Shown: positions 54,105 to 64,000 of the stretch, piece by piece
Layout: every line of letters begins with the position of its first letter
How positions within the stretch are numbered: position 1 is the first letter of the stretch
Assembly (NCBI RefSeq): GCF_016802725.1
Contig: NC_052679.1
Location: 24,981,561 to 25,045,560 of the forward strand
Direction: 5' to 3'
From: Solenopsis invicta
Taxonomy: Eukaryota > Arthropoda > Insecta > Hymenoptera > Formicidae
Length of the DNA: 64,000 nt
Translations under genes and position numbers: made by a program
The notes under the pieces: generated by a model
What the model saw: only the letters and a program-made list of their open reading frames with translations
What the model was told of the DNA's origin: nothing
Databases searched by the model: none

Positions 54105-54130
54105 GCGGCGCGGCGCGGCGCGGCGCGGCG
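54105..54130. repeat. (CGGCG)n minisatellite
   Basis: Five copies of the same unit as at 7301-7331. A related (GACGC)n run lies at about 53878-53896. Confidence 0.9.
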
Positions 54131-54846
54131 TCCCTCGACGGTGACTCGATTCATGGAGAGCTCGTAGGAGAAGCCCCGATCTTATCCCGCGGGCTTGCGA
54201 CTGCTTCGCGCGATCGTCGCGTCGGATCAGACGGATGAAAGGCGCGCTTTCCTCTGCTCCCGGGGATATAAATACCGCGGCCATTCACTCCGCGCGTCGC
54301 GATTTTGTATTCCGGGGTTGCACGTATATACGGATGTTATCGGTTATTTCTATTCGTCCTTATCGAACGCAAGAAATCCTGCCGCGAAATGGCTCTCTCC
54401 CCTTCCTTGCACAAAATGCGCTGTCGTTACCCCGTCGTAATCACCGGAAGCATAAGGCACGCGACGAGCTAAAGCGCGTACCGCTGATGAGGGTCAAAGT
54501 ATCGCGCTCGGCGCGGATCGATAACTTACACCGGATCTCGCAGAGCGCTTGCGTTTTTCACGAAATTCCTTTTATTAATTAATCGGATTATTTGATCGAT
54601 TGGCAGAATCCAATTCCTGACTTTGATCAAAATTCTGCAGTCATGAGTACTCAGCCATTCACGATCAAGTAAATAACGAAGTAGTTGCGTATAAATTTAT
54701 TTTAGAATCTGGATTTTATTAATGTCTGTAGTTTAATAAAGCGGATGGCGTTTCGTGTGCAGATAAAAAAAATAGATGTAAAAATGTCAATTTAACGCAA
54801 GTTAAAAAAATCCATTTGAAAATTCCAAAAAAAGATAACCTGATAA

Positions 54847-54848
<2 letters not shown>

Positions 54849-54888
<40 letters not shown>

Positions 54889-54893
54889 GCGCA
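54849..54893. repeat. (GT)n followed by (GC)n alternating purine-pyrimidine tract
   Basis: GT units to about 54874 run directly into GCGCGCGCACGCGCGC, giving about 45 bp of alternating purine-pyrimidine with Z-DNA potential. Confidence 0.9.
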
Positions 54894-57114
54894 ACTTTAT
54901 GACTACTTCTGCAGTATTTGTTCCGCTTATCCACTTATACCGAGTTACCGTAATTTCTGAAAGCAGAATTTTTTCCTCGACTCAAAGTGCAACCTTTGCG
55001 TTCGTTTTTCTTCTTAGAACTAGACAAAGATAAAAAGCAAGTTAAACAGAGTTTAAAGTTAATTTCCTATTGATGCGAGCCTAATTCTGCTCACGCGCAG
55101 AGTAAGAGTTATTGTTTAAATTACAATTTGATGTCTGTTTAACGGACTACTTAGTTTCGCAAAATCATTTTCCGCCCGTTTTGTTGGTGCTTCTACACGA
55201 CGAGGAGACTCAAAAGCCTTCCGCGGCCTAATACCGTCTACCCTTTTGCCTCTTTCTCGCGAAAGTTTCCAGCTTTTCCCTTTACGAGACTACGGGAAGG
55301 CCGCGTGCGCTGGTCGTGTAATGAGGTGCCGAGACAGGGCCTTAGAGTCGTTTACATCGGGACTCGGCAAAGTTTCCGAAAGGAGTTGGCGACATCGAGG
55401 ACCGAGGAGGAGGGGGAGAGGCGTCCTGGGTTTCACGGCCGGAAAGAGACGACGACCGGCCGTTCGTCGGCGAGGCGCATAATTATTAAGGAAAAAGAAG
55501 AAGAGGCACAAACGAATGAAAGATCTCGCGAACTTGATCCGCGGCTTTGAATTACGTCCGCGGATATGCTTCTACTCTGCGAGATATCGTCCGGCGCTGC
55601 GCGACAAGTTTTAAAGAGCTACGTATGTATGCACAGAATTGTAGCCAGAGAGCTGCTTGCAAAGTTTAGCTTTATAACGGACACGGTAATCAGAAATATC
55701 TCTTTTCAGCTCTTTGTAGCTGTTTTAACCCTTTGCGCTTGATGTTATCTCTGTCGTAATATCAATACGCATTACATTACGAAATTAAATTTATAATTTT
55801 TTGAGTGTCTGTCTCTCCCTCTCTTTCTGCTTCGAGTTCCACAAAGAATAATTAAAAAAATTTAACAAAGGCATATATTATGTCTTTTCATATCTGGACG
55901 AATACAAAAATAGTAGCAATTTTCAAATAAATAATCGAATAAAATAAATAATACATTGTGTCGTGCATATAACTGTGCGCGAATATAAATGGATAAAATC
56001 TTCAAATATTGTTGTCACAAACAGATTGAATTTACGAATTGTTTACATTAAACGCTGTTCATGTGATTGCAAAAGCATATTAATAAATTTCGGTATATGA
56101 CAATTTTTTATAATTGCATTGCCGCAACTTTGAAAATAAATGATAATAATACATGCGATTGCGTGCTATGGAAAAATGTATTTCGCAATTTTCGAAATAT
56201 TGTTTTATCCAATGATTAATTAATATAAAATTACAATTCGCAACTCATACAGGGTAACGATGTTACCTTTGTTGCTCTACGCGTTCTCGTTATCACTCAA
56301 AGAGCGCGAATTTGTTTAATTAAGTAATGCGGTCATAATACTTATTACATCGATGAATACCGTACTCTGCCGAAATTTCAAACAAATTTGTATATTTTAC
56401 GAGATGCAACAAAATAAGCATCAATCAATAACGAAAATAACCAAGTTATTCTCAAACTTTTTCTTTTTTTTTAAGCAAGTGATGTGGAAAGTAACGCGAA
56501 GGAACTCCCTTAAATTATACTAAAATGTCCGCGTACTTTCAGTTCAAGCTTATCCAAAGTTAGGCGACAGAGTATTCTTCGGTGAAATCTAGATACGAAA
56601 GTTCGCGCTGTGCAAATGGAAGGAATGTCATGAATTTCAGAAGAATGTGCTACCTGTCGACGATTGCCTGCAAATGCAACAGATGCTGTTCGTTCTCGCC
56701 GCAACGGAAACAAGATACCACGTCTATCAGACAAAAGATCAAGGAAACTTGAAACAAAATTTGAAAATTTGACAACACGTATATGTCAATTTTAATTACG
56801 CGGAAAATCTATTAATTACAGGCACGCCACTCTTCGAGCGATTGTACGTATCTCGACTAATCCAGGAAGTTTCGAGAGTCATCCGTTATCCGCGGTGTAG
56901 TTTTCCCTTCCCCCTTTTTTCTACGGCATGCGACGCCGAATGATTATACGATGGTTTCCCACCCCGCATCTCGGACTTGCAGCAACTCCTAAAAACATTT
57001 CTTCGCAGAAGTTTGTCGTGATAAACTTGCCGACATAGTCGGACGAAGCCCGTTGGATTCAGCGAGTTGCGAGAAAGGCTGTCGAGGCTGACTACTGGAA
57101 AGGGGAGGGGGGGA

Positions 57115-57118
<4 letters not shown>

Positions 57119-57207
<89 letters not shown>
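57119..57207. repeat. (GA)n microsatellite, about 89 bp
   Basis: This is an uninterrupted GA run preceded by a G-rich purine stretch (57101-57118). It is the longest simple repeat in the window, and its Ser-Leu open frames on the other strand are artefacts. Confidence 0.97.
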
Positions 57208-57210
<3 letters not shown>

Positions 57211-59978
57211 CACGCTGCCGCCACGAACGAGGGCTAATAACCTGGGAAGTTAATTACGGCTGTAAACTGTGAGAGGGGCTTGTTTGACTACCCCATCGCG
57301 CCGAGGGTGGCTGACATAAGGTGGCCTCATTGCATCGGTCAAACCAGTGCCCGCCTACGTCGCCCACGTCGTCGGTCCTTCGAAACGATCGCACATCGTG
57401 AAAAGCTTCCTCACGCCGAGAATTGACTTAATACTGTCTCGTCGCGCCAGTTGAAAACTACGTTGCAAATAAAACTCGTGTAACGCGCGCTCCCTTTAAT
57501 TAGATGATGAAAGTCCGGATGCGGCAGAAATTGGTTCTGGTCACGGGAGGATGCGATATGCGATCGTGAACGAGTATCGTTTTTGAGATCGGGAAACGAT
57601 CGTGTTTTGATTTCCTTTCATCACCTCGTATCTGACGCGTGCCGTAATTTTCTGCCGTTTACTTCATTCTAATCATTGTTTGTTTCTTCATGAAGTGAAG
57701 AAACGGTTCGATTTTGGAGTATGGAATAGAAATGAATATTTTCTCTGCATTTATCAAATGTATGTAATATATTACATATATTTGTAAATTTAAAATATAT
57801 TTTAAGCTTAAAAAGAAGATAAAATTATATAAATCTCGTTAGTAAACAAGATTATAACAACACATTAGTGAAACACCGTACTCTACGTTTTTCGTTGTCA
57901 CGTTAATTGAAAATTATTAAGTACATTTTACCGGCACGATAAGATTAATCGAATGAAGATGAAGTGCTTATGTATTTTCAACACATTTCCCCGGGGCATG
58001 CTAATATGCTGGTGGAAAGGTTGATAAATAATATCGTGAGACAAACTAGAAATTTTGATAAACTTGAGAGCCAACGAAAGTCAACAATGGAAATAGCGCT
58101 ACTAATAAGAATGATGTATCATCTCAGCGAAATTGTCTTTATCGTCCGCCCGGATAATGAATGAATTAAGTTGGCCGTAAGCCATGAAGAAAATTACCCA
58201 TATAAATAACACCAGGAGACAAAACTTCACGTCCGCGGTAACCGTATGAGAATTCTTGCTGACGGTAATATTTTCTGGCCACCTCGCTGCATTCGTAATC
58301 GTAAATTATTCCGCAAACTGCAACATTTTTGCCAGTTATGTTCTTTAGAGTCTATGCTTTTAATCCGCGGCCAATTTACACGTTGTCACTTTATTACTTC
58401 TTCCCCTCTCGCGCAACTCGCGCGATTTCTACCACTCTTTGATTCAACATTTTGATCTAGCCAAATTATCCGATTACGTATGATTGAAATGTAACGCAAT
58501 TTCTAAAGATGAATACAGAGTGAATCGAAATACGTGATACAACTGGAAAGAGGATAGCTCAAAATAAGTCAAAGTAGAAAAAGAATACATTTTCGAGGAA
58601 AAGGAGTGATATTTGATTTAACTTTTTTTATTTTGTACGATTTGTTTACTATCGAGACTAATTCAATCAACTAATTTTTTAAATGGATGAATTTATGTGA
58701 GACGAAAAATAATTTGATAATTTTTTATTTAGTTGTAAAATATTGTTGAAAATGTTGGTTATTGTGTGTCGTATATAAAGTTATATTTTGCGAATTAAAT
58801 TAGAATGTATTATTTCTAACATATATTCTTTTCTTTAAATGCACGAAAAAATTAGTCAAGTATTCTCGACTAATTTTCAGTTTTTTTTTTAAATAAGACG
58901 AACCTTATAAAAAAAGTTATTTTATTATTTCAACTTATTTAGAATTATCCCCTTCCCGATTATATATTTTCTTCTGTTTAAATCAATCAATCGTATAAAA
59001 TTGCATCTCTACCGCTCGAATTTTGCAAATTATTATTTATGTGGAAAAGCTTCTATTTTCATTTATTCGTTTTTTCATTTATTCGTCGACAGAATCAATT
59101 GATTTGATGCATAAAAACTTGTTGGATGGATAAGAAGATATTCAACTCTCCATTAACTGTCTTATTAATCTTGTGCAGTGATGATTTTTTCATTTTTTCC
59201 TCCATCAATGAAATTGTGTTTATGTTACGTGGAAAAGGTACGTTCGCTTCTTTTTTCATTGAGAGATCCAACACGCGCGTTTTACGTCAAACGTGAACGC
59301 TATGCGATAGAAAGTATCAAAGAATTGTAAAGAGCCGTCCTCCTTGGGATGAGTGTTTCAAAGTATCCGACACTGTCGAGAGAGTAGCAGCAAAGGGAAT
59401 AAGGATGAAAAGGCTGTTTTTATTAAGACTTTTTCTATTTATCAGTCGATTTTGCAAAGAGACCTGTAAAATGTTAGGTGATATATTTATAGCCGGAATT
59501 ATTATACAACTTGAGTAAAAATTATTTCAGAATTTCAGATTGCGTGATAGTGTGTCAGACTCTCACGTAAAGGAAGTCAATCTTTTCATTGATTTATACT
59601 TTACACCACGTGTTGCTCTTCGTTTTGATTTATTCACTATCTGTCAAATGTCAAATAAAAATACGAAAAAGCAATAAGGTATTGTAAGCCCGTCATAGAT
59701 AATAATATCGTTTTCGCATTCGATGTACGATAAATTACTTCGCAACCTCGATTTACTATCTTTTTTTTTTTTTTTTCGAGGGAATTGTTCTCTTCCCTAT
59801 TGTATCGAGACTTTCATCGCTTTCTTTATAGCGTAACTTCCCGAAGAATGTTGAACGATGGCACTTTATCATATTATAAGAGGAAGTTTATTTCAAAGAG
59901 TATTGCCATTGAATTTTAGAGGTGGAAGCAAAATTTTCATACCGAATACTCGACCCACGTATAGAGCGATAAAAAATG

Positions 59979-59980
<2 letters not shown>

Positions 59981-60015
<35 letters not shown>
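59981..60015. repeat. (GA)n microsatellite about 1 kb upstream of the maltase
   Basis: A perfect GA run of about 35 bp. Confidence 0.95.
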
Positions 60016-60018
<3 letters not shown>

Positions 60019-60779
60019 CGGAATGCAACGTTATTTCGCGGTAATAGCAAATTTATTCCTGACGGAAAGCTCGACGCTCGCGCAGAGATTAAATTGACCC
60101 TCGCGACGATGTAAAAGAAAGTAAGAAACGCGCGGGTGGCGAACTACCTGTATAATTAGGCGTAGGTCGCGATAGCAGTTACGAGGCCAACACGCATAAA
60201 CGCCTCGCGCACGCGAGATGGTGCGGGTCTGAATGTTTGCCATTTTTCAAGTGGCCGCGGATCGAAAAGTCTTATCGAGGCCGGCTGCAAGACGACGTTA
60301 CGCGCGCGCGGCCGTACGCGAGGTCGTGAGCTTTTCGCGGGAAAAACCGCAAATCTCTTCCTGTCTTTGTAAGAGCGAGTTGTAATAGCACGCGGGTCGT
60401 GCAATTCTACGAATTTCTAAAGTGTGGCGCGGCTAAATCGATTCTCGTGGCGCACGTCGATACGCGCCCAGCTGCAAGACGCCTAGAGGCTCCGCCGCCG
60501 CTGGGGATCCTCGTGGTGAAATCATTATTATCTCAAAATTTGTAATGCGAAATAACATAATCAGCGATACACCGCAAAACGTGCCGCGAAATGTTTTATT
60601 TATGAAATCGATTGCTCGCAGCCAAATTTAAGCAACGATTATTTCAGCAAATATTTGTATCCACTTCGTAAGTCTTCTATATATTGTGAAGACGAATGAA
60701 TAATTTCATGAGTACGGAATAATTTTTCATTAAATATGCAGTAATTGCGTACAATTGCACAATTGAGATAAAAGTAGTA

Positions 60780-60800
60780 GCACAATCACGACGATTGTGC
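60780..60800. repeat. 8-bp inverted repeat with 5-base loop upstream of the maltase
   Basis: GCACAATC, spacer ACGAC, then GATTGTGC. It is a perfect hairpin or dyad site just upstream of the GATA-like palindromes. Confidence 0.6.
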
Positions 60801-60814
60801 ATGAAAATATTTGA

Positions 60815-60922
60815 TATCAGTTGACATGTATGTTATTGAGAAAAATGCAAGGTATCGTTATCAATTGATAGTATGATTCCTAGATGCGGCAAGACGTAAT
60901 CACGGTCTTATCAATTGATAAT
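60815..60922 (+). promoter_or_regulatory. Palindrome cluster upstream of the maltase (candidate paired GATA sites)
   Basis: TATCAATTGATA occurs at 60859-60870 and 60909-60920. The second copy extends to a perfect 14-bp palindrome, TTATCAATTGATAA (60908-60921). A degenerate copy, TATCAGTTGACA, lies at 60815-60826. Start spacing is 44 and 50 nt. TTATC/GATAA is the GATA-factor core, and GATA factors drive insect midgut genes, so a role in gut expression is a reasonable inference. Confidence 0.5.
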
Positions 60923-60963
60923 ATAACACCATACTTAAAAATTTTTTAAAAGTTTGCGCTTGA

Positions 60964-60971
60964 TATAAAAG
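60964..60971 (+). promoter_or_regulatory. TATA box of the maltase gene
   Basis: TATAAAAG lies 43 bases before the ATG. Transcription would start about 26-32 bases downstream, near the TCA at 60988-60990 or 60994-60996, leaving a 5' leader of only about 10-20 nt. Confidence 0.75.
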
Positions 60972-61006
60972 CAATTGGAGTAAGTGATCAAAGTCAAACA
61001 ATCACA

Positions 61007-62253
61007 ATGTTTCGCTCGTGCATCCTCATTGCGGCGTTGATCGCTCTGACCGGCTCAAACTCGGTCCAGGTAGATGGTAAAGATTGGTATAAGAACAGTC
61101 TGGTGTATCAGATCTATCCAAGAAGCTTCAAGGACAGCGATAAGAATGGCATTGGCGATTTGCGAGGTATCACGAGCAAGTTGGATCACGTAAAGGACAT
61201 TGGCGCCGATGCGCTATGGATGTCACCGATCTTTAGCAGCCCGCAGGCTGATTTCGGATACGACGTTTCTAATTATACCGATATTGATGACGACTACGGT
61301 ACCTTAGATGACTTTGACGCTCTCGTGGCGAAAGCAAAGAAACTTGGACTGAAAGTAATCCTTGATTTCGTGCCGAATCATACCTCTGACGAGCATCAAT
61401 GGTTCAAAAACAGCGTCAAAGGGCTAAAGCCCTACGACGAATACTATGTCTGGCGTGATCCGAAAGAAGTAAAAAAAGACGGCACACCAGTACCACCAAA
61501 CAACTGGATGAGCGTTTTTGGAGGTTCCGCTTGGAACTATAGCGAGGTGCGAAAACAGTTTTATCTGCATCAGTTCGATCCTAAACAACCAGACCTCAAC
61601 TATCATAGCAATGCGCTACAAGAAGAAATGAAAAATGTGTTGACTTTCTGGATGGACCGGGGCGTGGAGGGCTTTCGTATTGACGCTATCAACCATATGT
61701 ACGAAGATTCCCGATTTTTGGACGAGCCGTCAAGTAACAGATCTGATTTACCAGAGGATGACTACGATATCCTGGACCACATTTATACGAAAAATCTTCC
61801 TGAGACTTACGACGTTCTCCAGAGCTGGAGACGTTTGATGGATGAAAATCCGACGACCGCTAATACTAAGATGATCCTGACCGAAGCCTATGCGGACTTC
61901 GATCTTACTATAAAGTACTATAAGTCGGGCTCAACGGTGCCGTTCAACTTCATGTTTATAGCAGATCTAAACAATAAGTCCAAAGCAAACGATTTCAAGA
62001 ACTCTATTGATCGCTGGATGAAGAATATACCTGACGGTCCAGAATATGTTGCGAATTGGGTAGTGGGCAATCACGACAATCATCGCGCGGCTTCCAGATT
62101 CGGCGAACAACGAGCCGATCAACTTTCCATGCTGGCGATTGTTTTACCTGGTGTGAGTGTGATTTACAACGGTGATGAGATCGGTATGCTTGATACAAAG
62201 TTCACATGGGAAGAAACCAAAGATCCTGCTGGACGCAGAGCTGGACCAGATAG
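61007..62253 (+). CDS. Maltase coding exon 1: signal peptide and catalytic barrel
   Basis: This exon encodes residues 1-415 plus two bases of R416. It holds all catalytic residues (D226, E293, D357). Read unspliced, the frame stops at TAG 62255-62257, immediately past the donor GATAG|GTAGAG, which explains the apparent truncation. Confidence 0.93.
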
Positions 62254-63346
62254 GTAGAGTTGAATAGGAAATACAAACTAGAATCTGAATAAAATCGTAT
62301 AATTCCGTAATATATAATAGAATTTAAATAAAATTTATAAATATATATTTTTATTTGTAATTCTTACACTTAATAATATTTATCTGAAATGTAATAGCAT
62401 AAAAGTGTTTATTAATTATATAAAAAATACTATCACAAGAATTATCTATCAGTTTGCATAAACATATTTAGATTATTATTACGAGACTTATATGATTTCA
62501 TTTGCTAATAATTAATTTATCTAATTTAATTAACTAAATACATAAAAAAATATTAAAAAATTGGCGATGATTTTTCAATATACTCGTATATAAATATAAA
62601 TATTTTTTCTCATACTATATTTTGACAGTAAAAAAAAATTAAATCAAATATTATAATTATATGCTCAATTAATCATGCTACTTTTTAGACTTTATTAATA
62701 AGTGATAGTAAATCTATGTTTTGTAAAAGTTATTATGTTATTTAGTATAATAATTTAATGTATATAATATTATAATTTAATATAAATGTCTCTAAATGTA
62801 TTCAAGATTGATCTTGATCGCGTTTTCAGATTTGAGGAGAAATCGCGAGATCCGGAAAGAACGCCTTATCAATGGGACAGCAGCCCTAATGCCGGCTTCT
62901 CTGAAGCCGAGAAGGACAAGCTTTGGCTTAAAGTGAACGAGAATTACGAGAGTCTAAATTTGGCAAAGCAAAAAGATGATTTAATCTCTCATTATAAAAT
63001 ATTCAAGCTTTTGAGTAGACTAAAGAAGAAGCCTGTCATAGAACAGGGCTCCTTGAAGACTGCGGTGTATTGTGCTGAATGTTTTCCCGTCGATAATGTT
63101 CTAGGGGTGGTACGGCGACACGGAAAATCTGTCGTAGTGCTCATGGTGAATTTCGAAGATGACAAGCCGGTCACAGTCAACGCTAAGCTCAACGCTAAGC
63201 TCTGGCTGAATATTCGAGAGCAATTGATTATCTATGCACCTAGCCTAAACTCCAAACTGCTTCCAGGAACGAGCGTCGATATGACTTCTGTCACTCTGCC
63301 CGCTGCGGCTTCTGTTGTGTTCGTTACATCAGATTTGTTTGAATAA
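61007..63346 (+). CDS. Alpha-glucosidase (maltase), GH13 family, secreted, two exons
   Basis: The coding sequence joins 61007-62253 and 62830-63346: 1764 nt, 587 residues plus TAA. It should hydrolyse terminal alpha-1,4-linked glucose from sucrose, maltose and short oligosaccharides. Residues 1-19 or so form a hydrophobic signal peptide. The four GH13 signature regions are intact: DFVPNH (120-125), GFRID with nucleophile D226, LTE with acid/base E293, and NHD with stabiliser D357. The exon 2 motif SRDPERTPYQWD is typical of insect maltases. The length fits hymenopteran alpha-glucosidases (about 570-590). N-glycosylation sites include N89, N124, N177 and N243. No C-terminal membrane anchor is visible, so the enzyme is probably soluble in gut lumen, crop or gland secretion. 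Hymenopterans carry several paralogs (the honey bee has three), and I cannot say which this is. Confidence 0.95.
62254..62829 (+). other. Maltase intron
   Basis: This is a 576-nt GT-AG intron in phase 2. It is extremely AT-rich and has no feature of its own. Confidence 0.9.
62830..63346 (+). CDS. Maltase coding exon 2: end of barrel and C-terminal beta domain
   Basis: This exon starts after the acceptor CGTTTTCAG (ending 62829). One base completes Arg416, then FEEKSRDPERTPYQWD follows, which directly continues the GH13 chain. It ends in TAA at 63344-63346. The in-frame ATG at 62786 is intronic and not a start. Confidence 0.93.
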
Positions 63347-63400
63347 ATTAATGCTTATTCATGTATCTACAAAATGTACATTTTTGTTTGACAGATTAAA
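63342..63400 (+). terminator. Candidate poly(A) signals of the maltase gene
   Basis: AATAAA at 63342-63347 overlaps the TAA stop codon. ATTAAA at 63395-63400 is the next candidate. A short 3' UTR is expected. Confidence 0.45.
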
Positions 63401-64000
63401 TTTTATTTCAATCGGATTAAGAGTAATTTTTTCATTGCTCCTATAAGATAGTATAAATTTATGCTAAAATACAACATTTATTGGCTTCTTAGTTCAGTTG
63501 CCTCTCGTTATCTTAATAATTAATTTTCCTCTGTCGTCACTTCCATATTAATTTTATTTTATAACTTCCAATTTTTCTTATTAAAGTGAATTTTTTTTTT
63601 TAATCATGTTGTCATGACGGAATTAAATGAAAATGATTATTCTCCTACGGCGTATCAAAGCGCAATTTTAATTATTCTTTTCTATGTGTAGTATTAAAAT
63701 GAATAACTTTGTTGTATTACATATTTGTACAAATTATTTCATTTATATGAAACATTTCTGTTTTGCATTTCTGTGAAATAAGCTCAAAACCATTTTCCAA
63801 ATCATAATTCTGTATTGGATACTTTTTATTTGTTATATAACATACAGTTAAACGTTATAATTGCAATCAACTTTTTGGTTGAAACAAATATTTTTAATAG
63901 GATTATAGTTTTCTTCATATTATAAAAAATGATATACGAGAGAAATAATCTAACCTCAGATTATTTTGACGTCACAAAGAATGTACGCAAGTTATCGTTA
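63347..64000. other. 3' flank of the maltase gene
   Basis: AT-rich DNA; I see nothing in it beyond the candidate poly(A) signals. Confidence 0.6.

Larger units (their letters stand above)
52083..60779. other. Gene-free DNA upstream of the maltase
   Basis: CpG-rich blocks at about 52440-52950, 53430-54560, 55180-55620, 56800-57620 and 60060-60510 alternate with AT-rich stretches. It contains several simple repeats. No open frame has recognisable domain content. Confidence 0.5.

Noticed and set aside
53625..54284. 219-codon minus-strand frame
   Set aside because: It lies in CpG-rich DNA with the GGCGC repeat; the residues are low-complexity Arg/Ala/Ser and match no family. I cannot support a gene.
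62786..62829. ATG at 62786 as the start of a separate small gene
   Set aside because: The acceptor at 62829 joins in phase to the maltase exon 1 donor and completes the GH13 chain, so this stretch is intron.
1..64000. CRISPR arrays, operons, phage or other prokaryotic systems
   Set aside because: No spaced direct repeats or bacterial gene organisation were seen; the genes are spliced insect genes.

Overview
This is a window of insect nuclear DNA, most likely from a hymenopteran and probably an ant. The signs are intron-split genes with GT-AG splice sites, long gene-free AT-rich stretches broken by CpG-rich blocks, many (GA)n/(CT)n microsatellites, and short TA-flanked inverted-repeat elements. 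The two gene families also fit. The ant assignment is inference; the insect assignment is firm. No prokaryotic, viral or CRISPR feature was seen.

Two protein-coding genes can be supported. (1) On the minus strand, 24569 down to 17398, there is a four-exon gene for a ~1441-residue leucine-rich-repeat cell-surface protein. Its order is signal sequence, Cys-rich N-cap, about 40 LRRs, LRR C-cap, fibronectin type III domain, one transmembrane helix and a polyQ-containing tail. It matches the insect artichoke (atk, CG5195) family, which is often loosely annotated as chaoptin. All three splice junctions join in phase. (2) On the plus strand, 61007-63346, there is a two-exon gene for a secreted GH13 alpha-glucosidase (maltase) of 587 residues. 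All catalytic residues are present, and it has a close TATA box and upstream palindromes that look like paired GATA-factor sites.

Layout: 1-17397 is the 3' side of atk and holds no recognised gene. It alternates between AT-rich and CpG-rich blocks and carries simple repeats. 17398-24569 is atk. 24570-60960 is about 36 kb with no gene I can support. It has the same alternating composition and contains three TA-flanked miniature inverted-repeat elements (31070-31300, 47622-47867, 48431-48653) and a ~1.1 kb nested inverted repeat (50972-52082) with a 372-bp GC-rich foldback core. 60961-63346 is the maltase gene and 63347-64000 its 3' flank.

The two genes do not form a functional unit: atk is a sensory-organ surface or matrix protein in flies, while the maltase is a digestive or glandular enzyme. 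The most notable items are the nested inverted repeat, the related TA-flanked elements and the palindrome cluster upstream of the maltase. No clearly new biological system was found.
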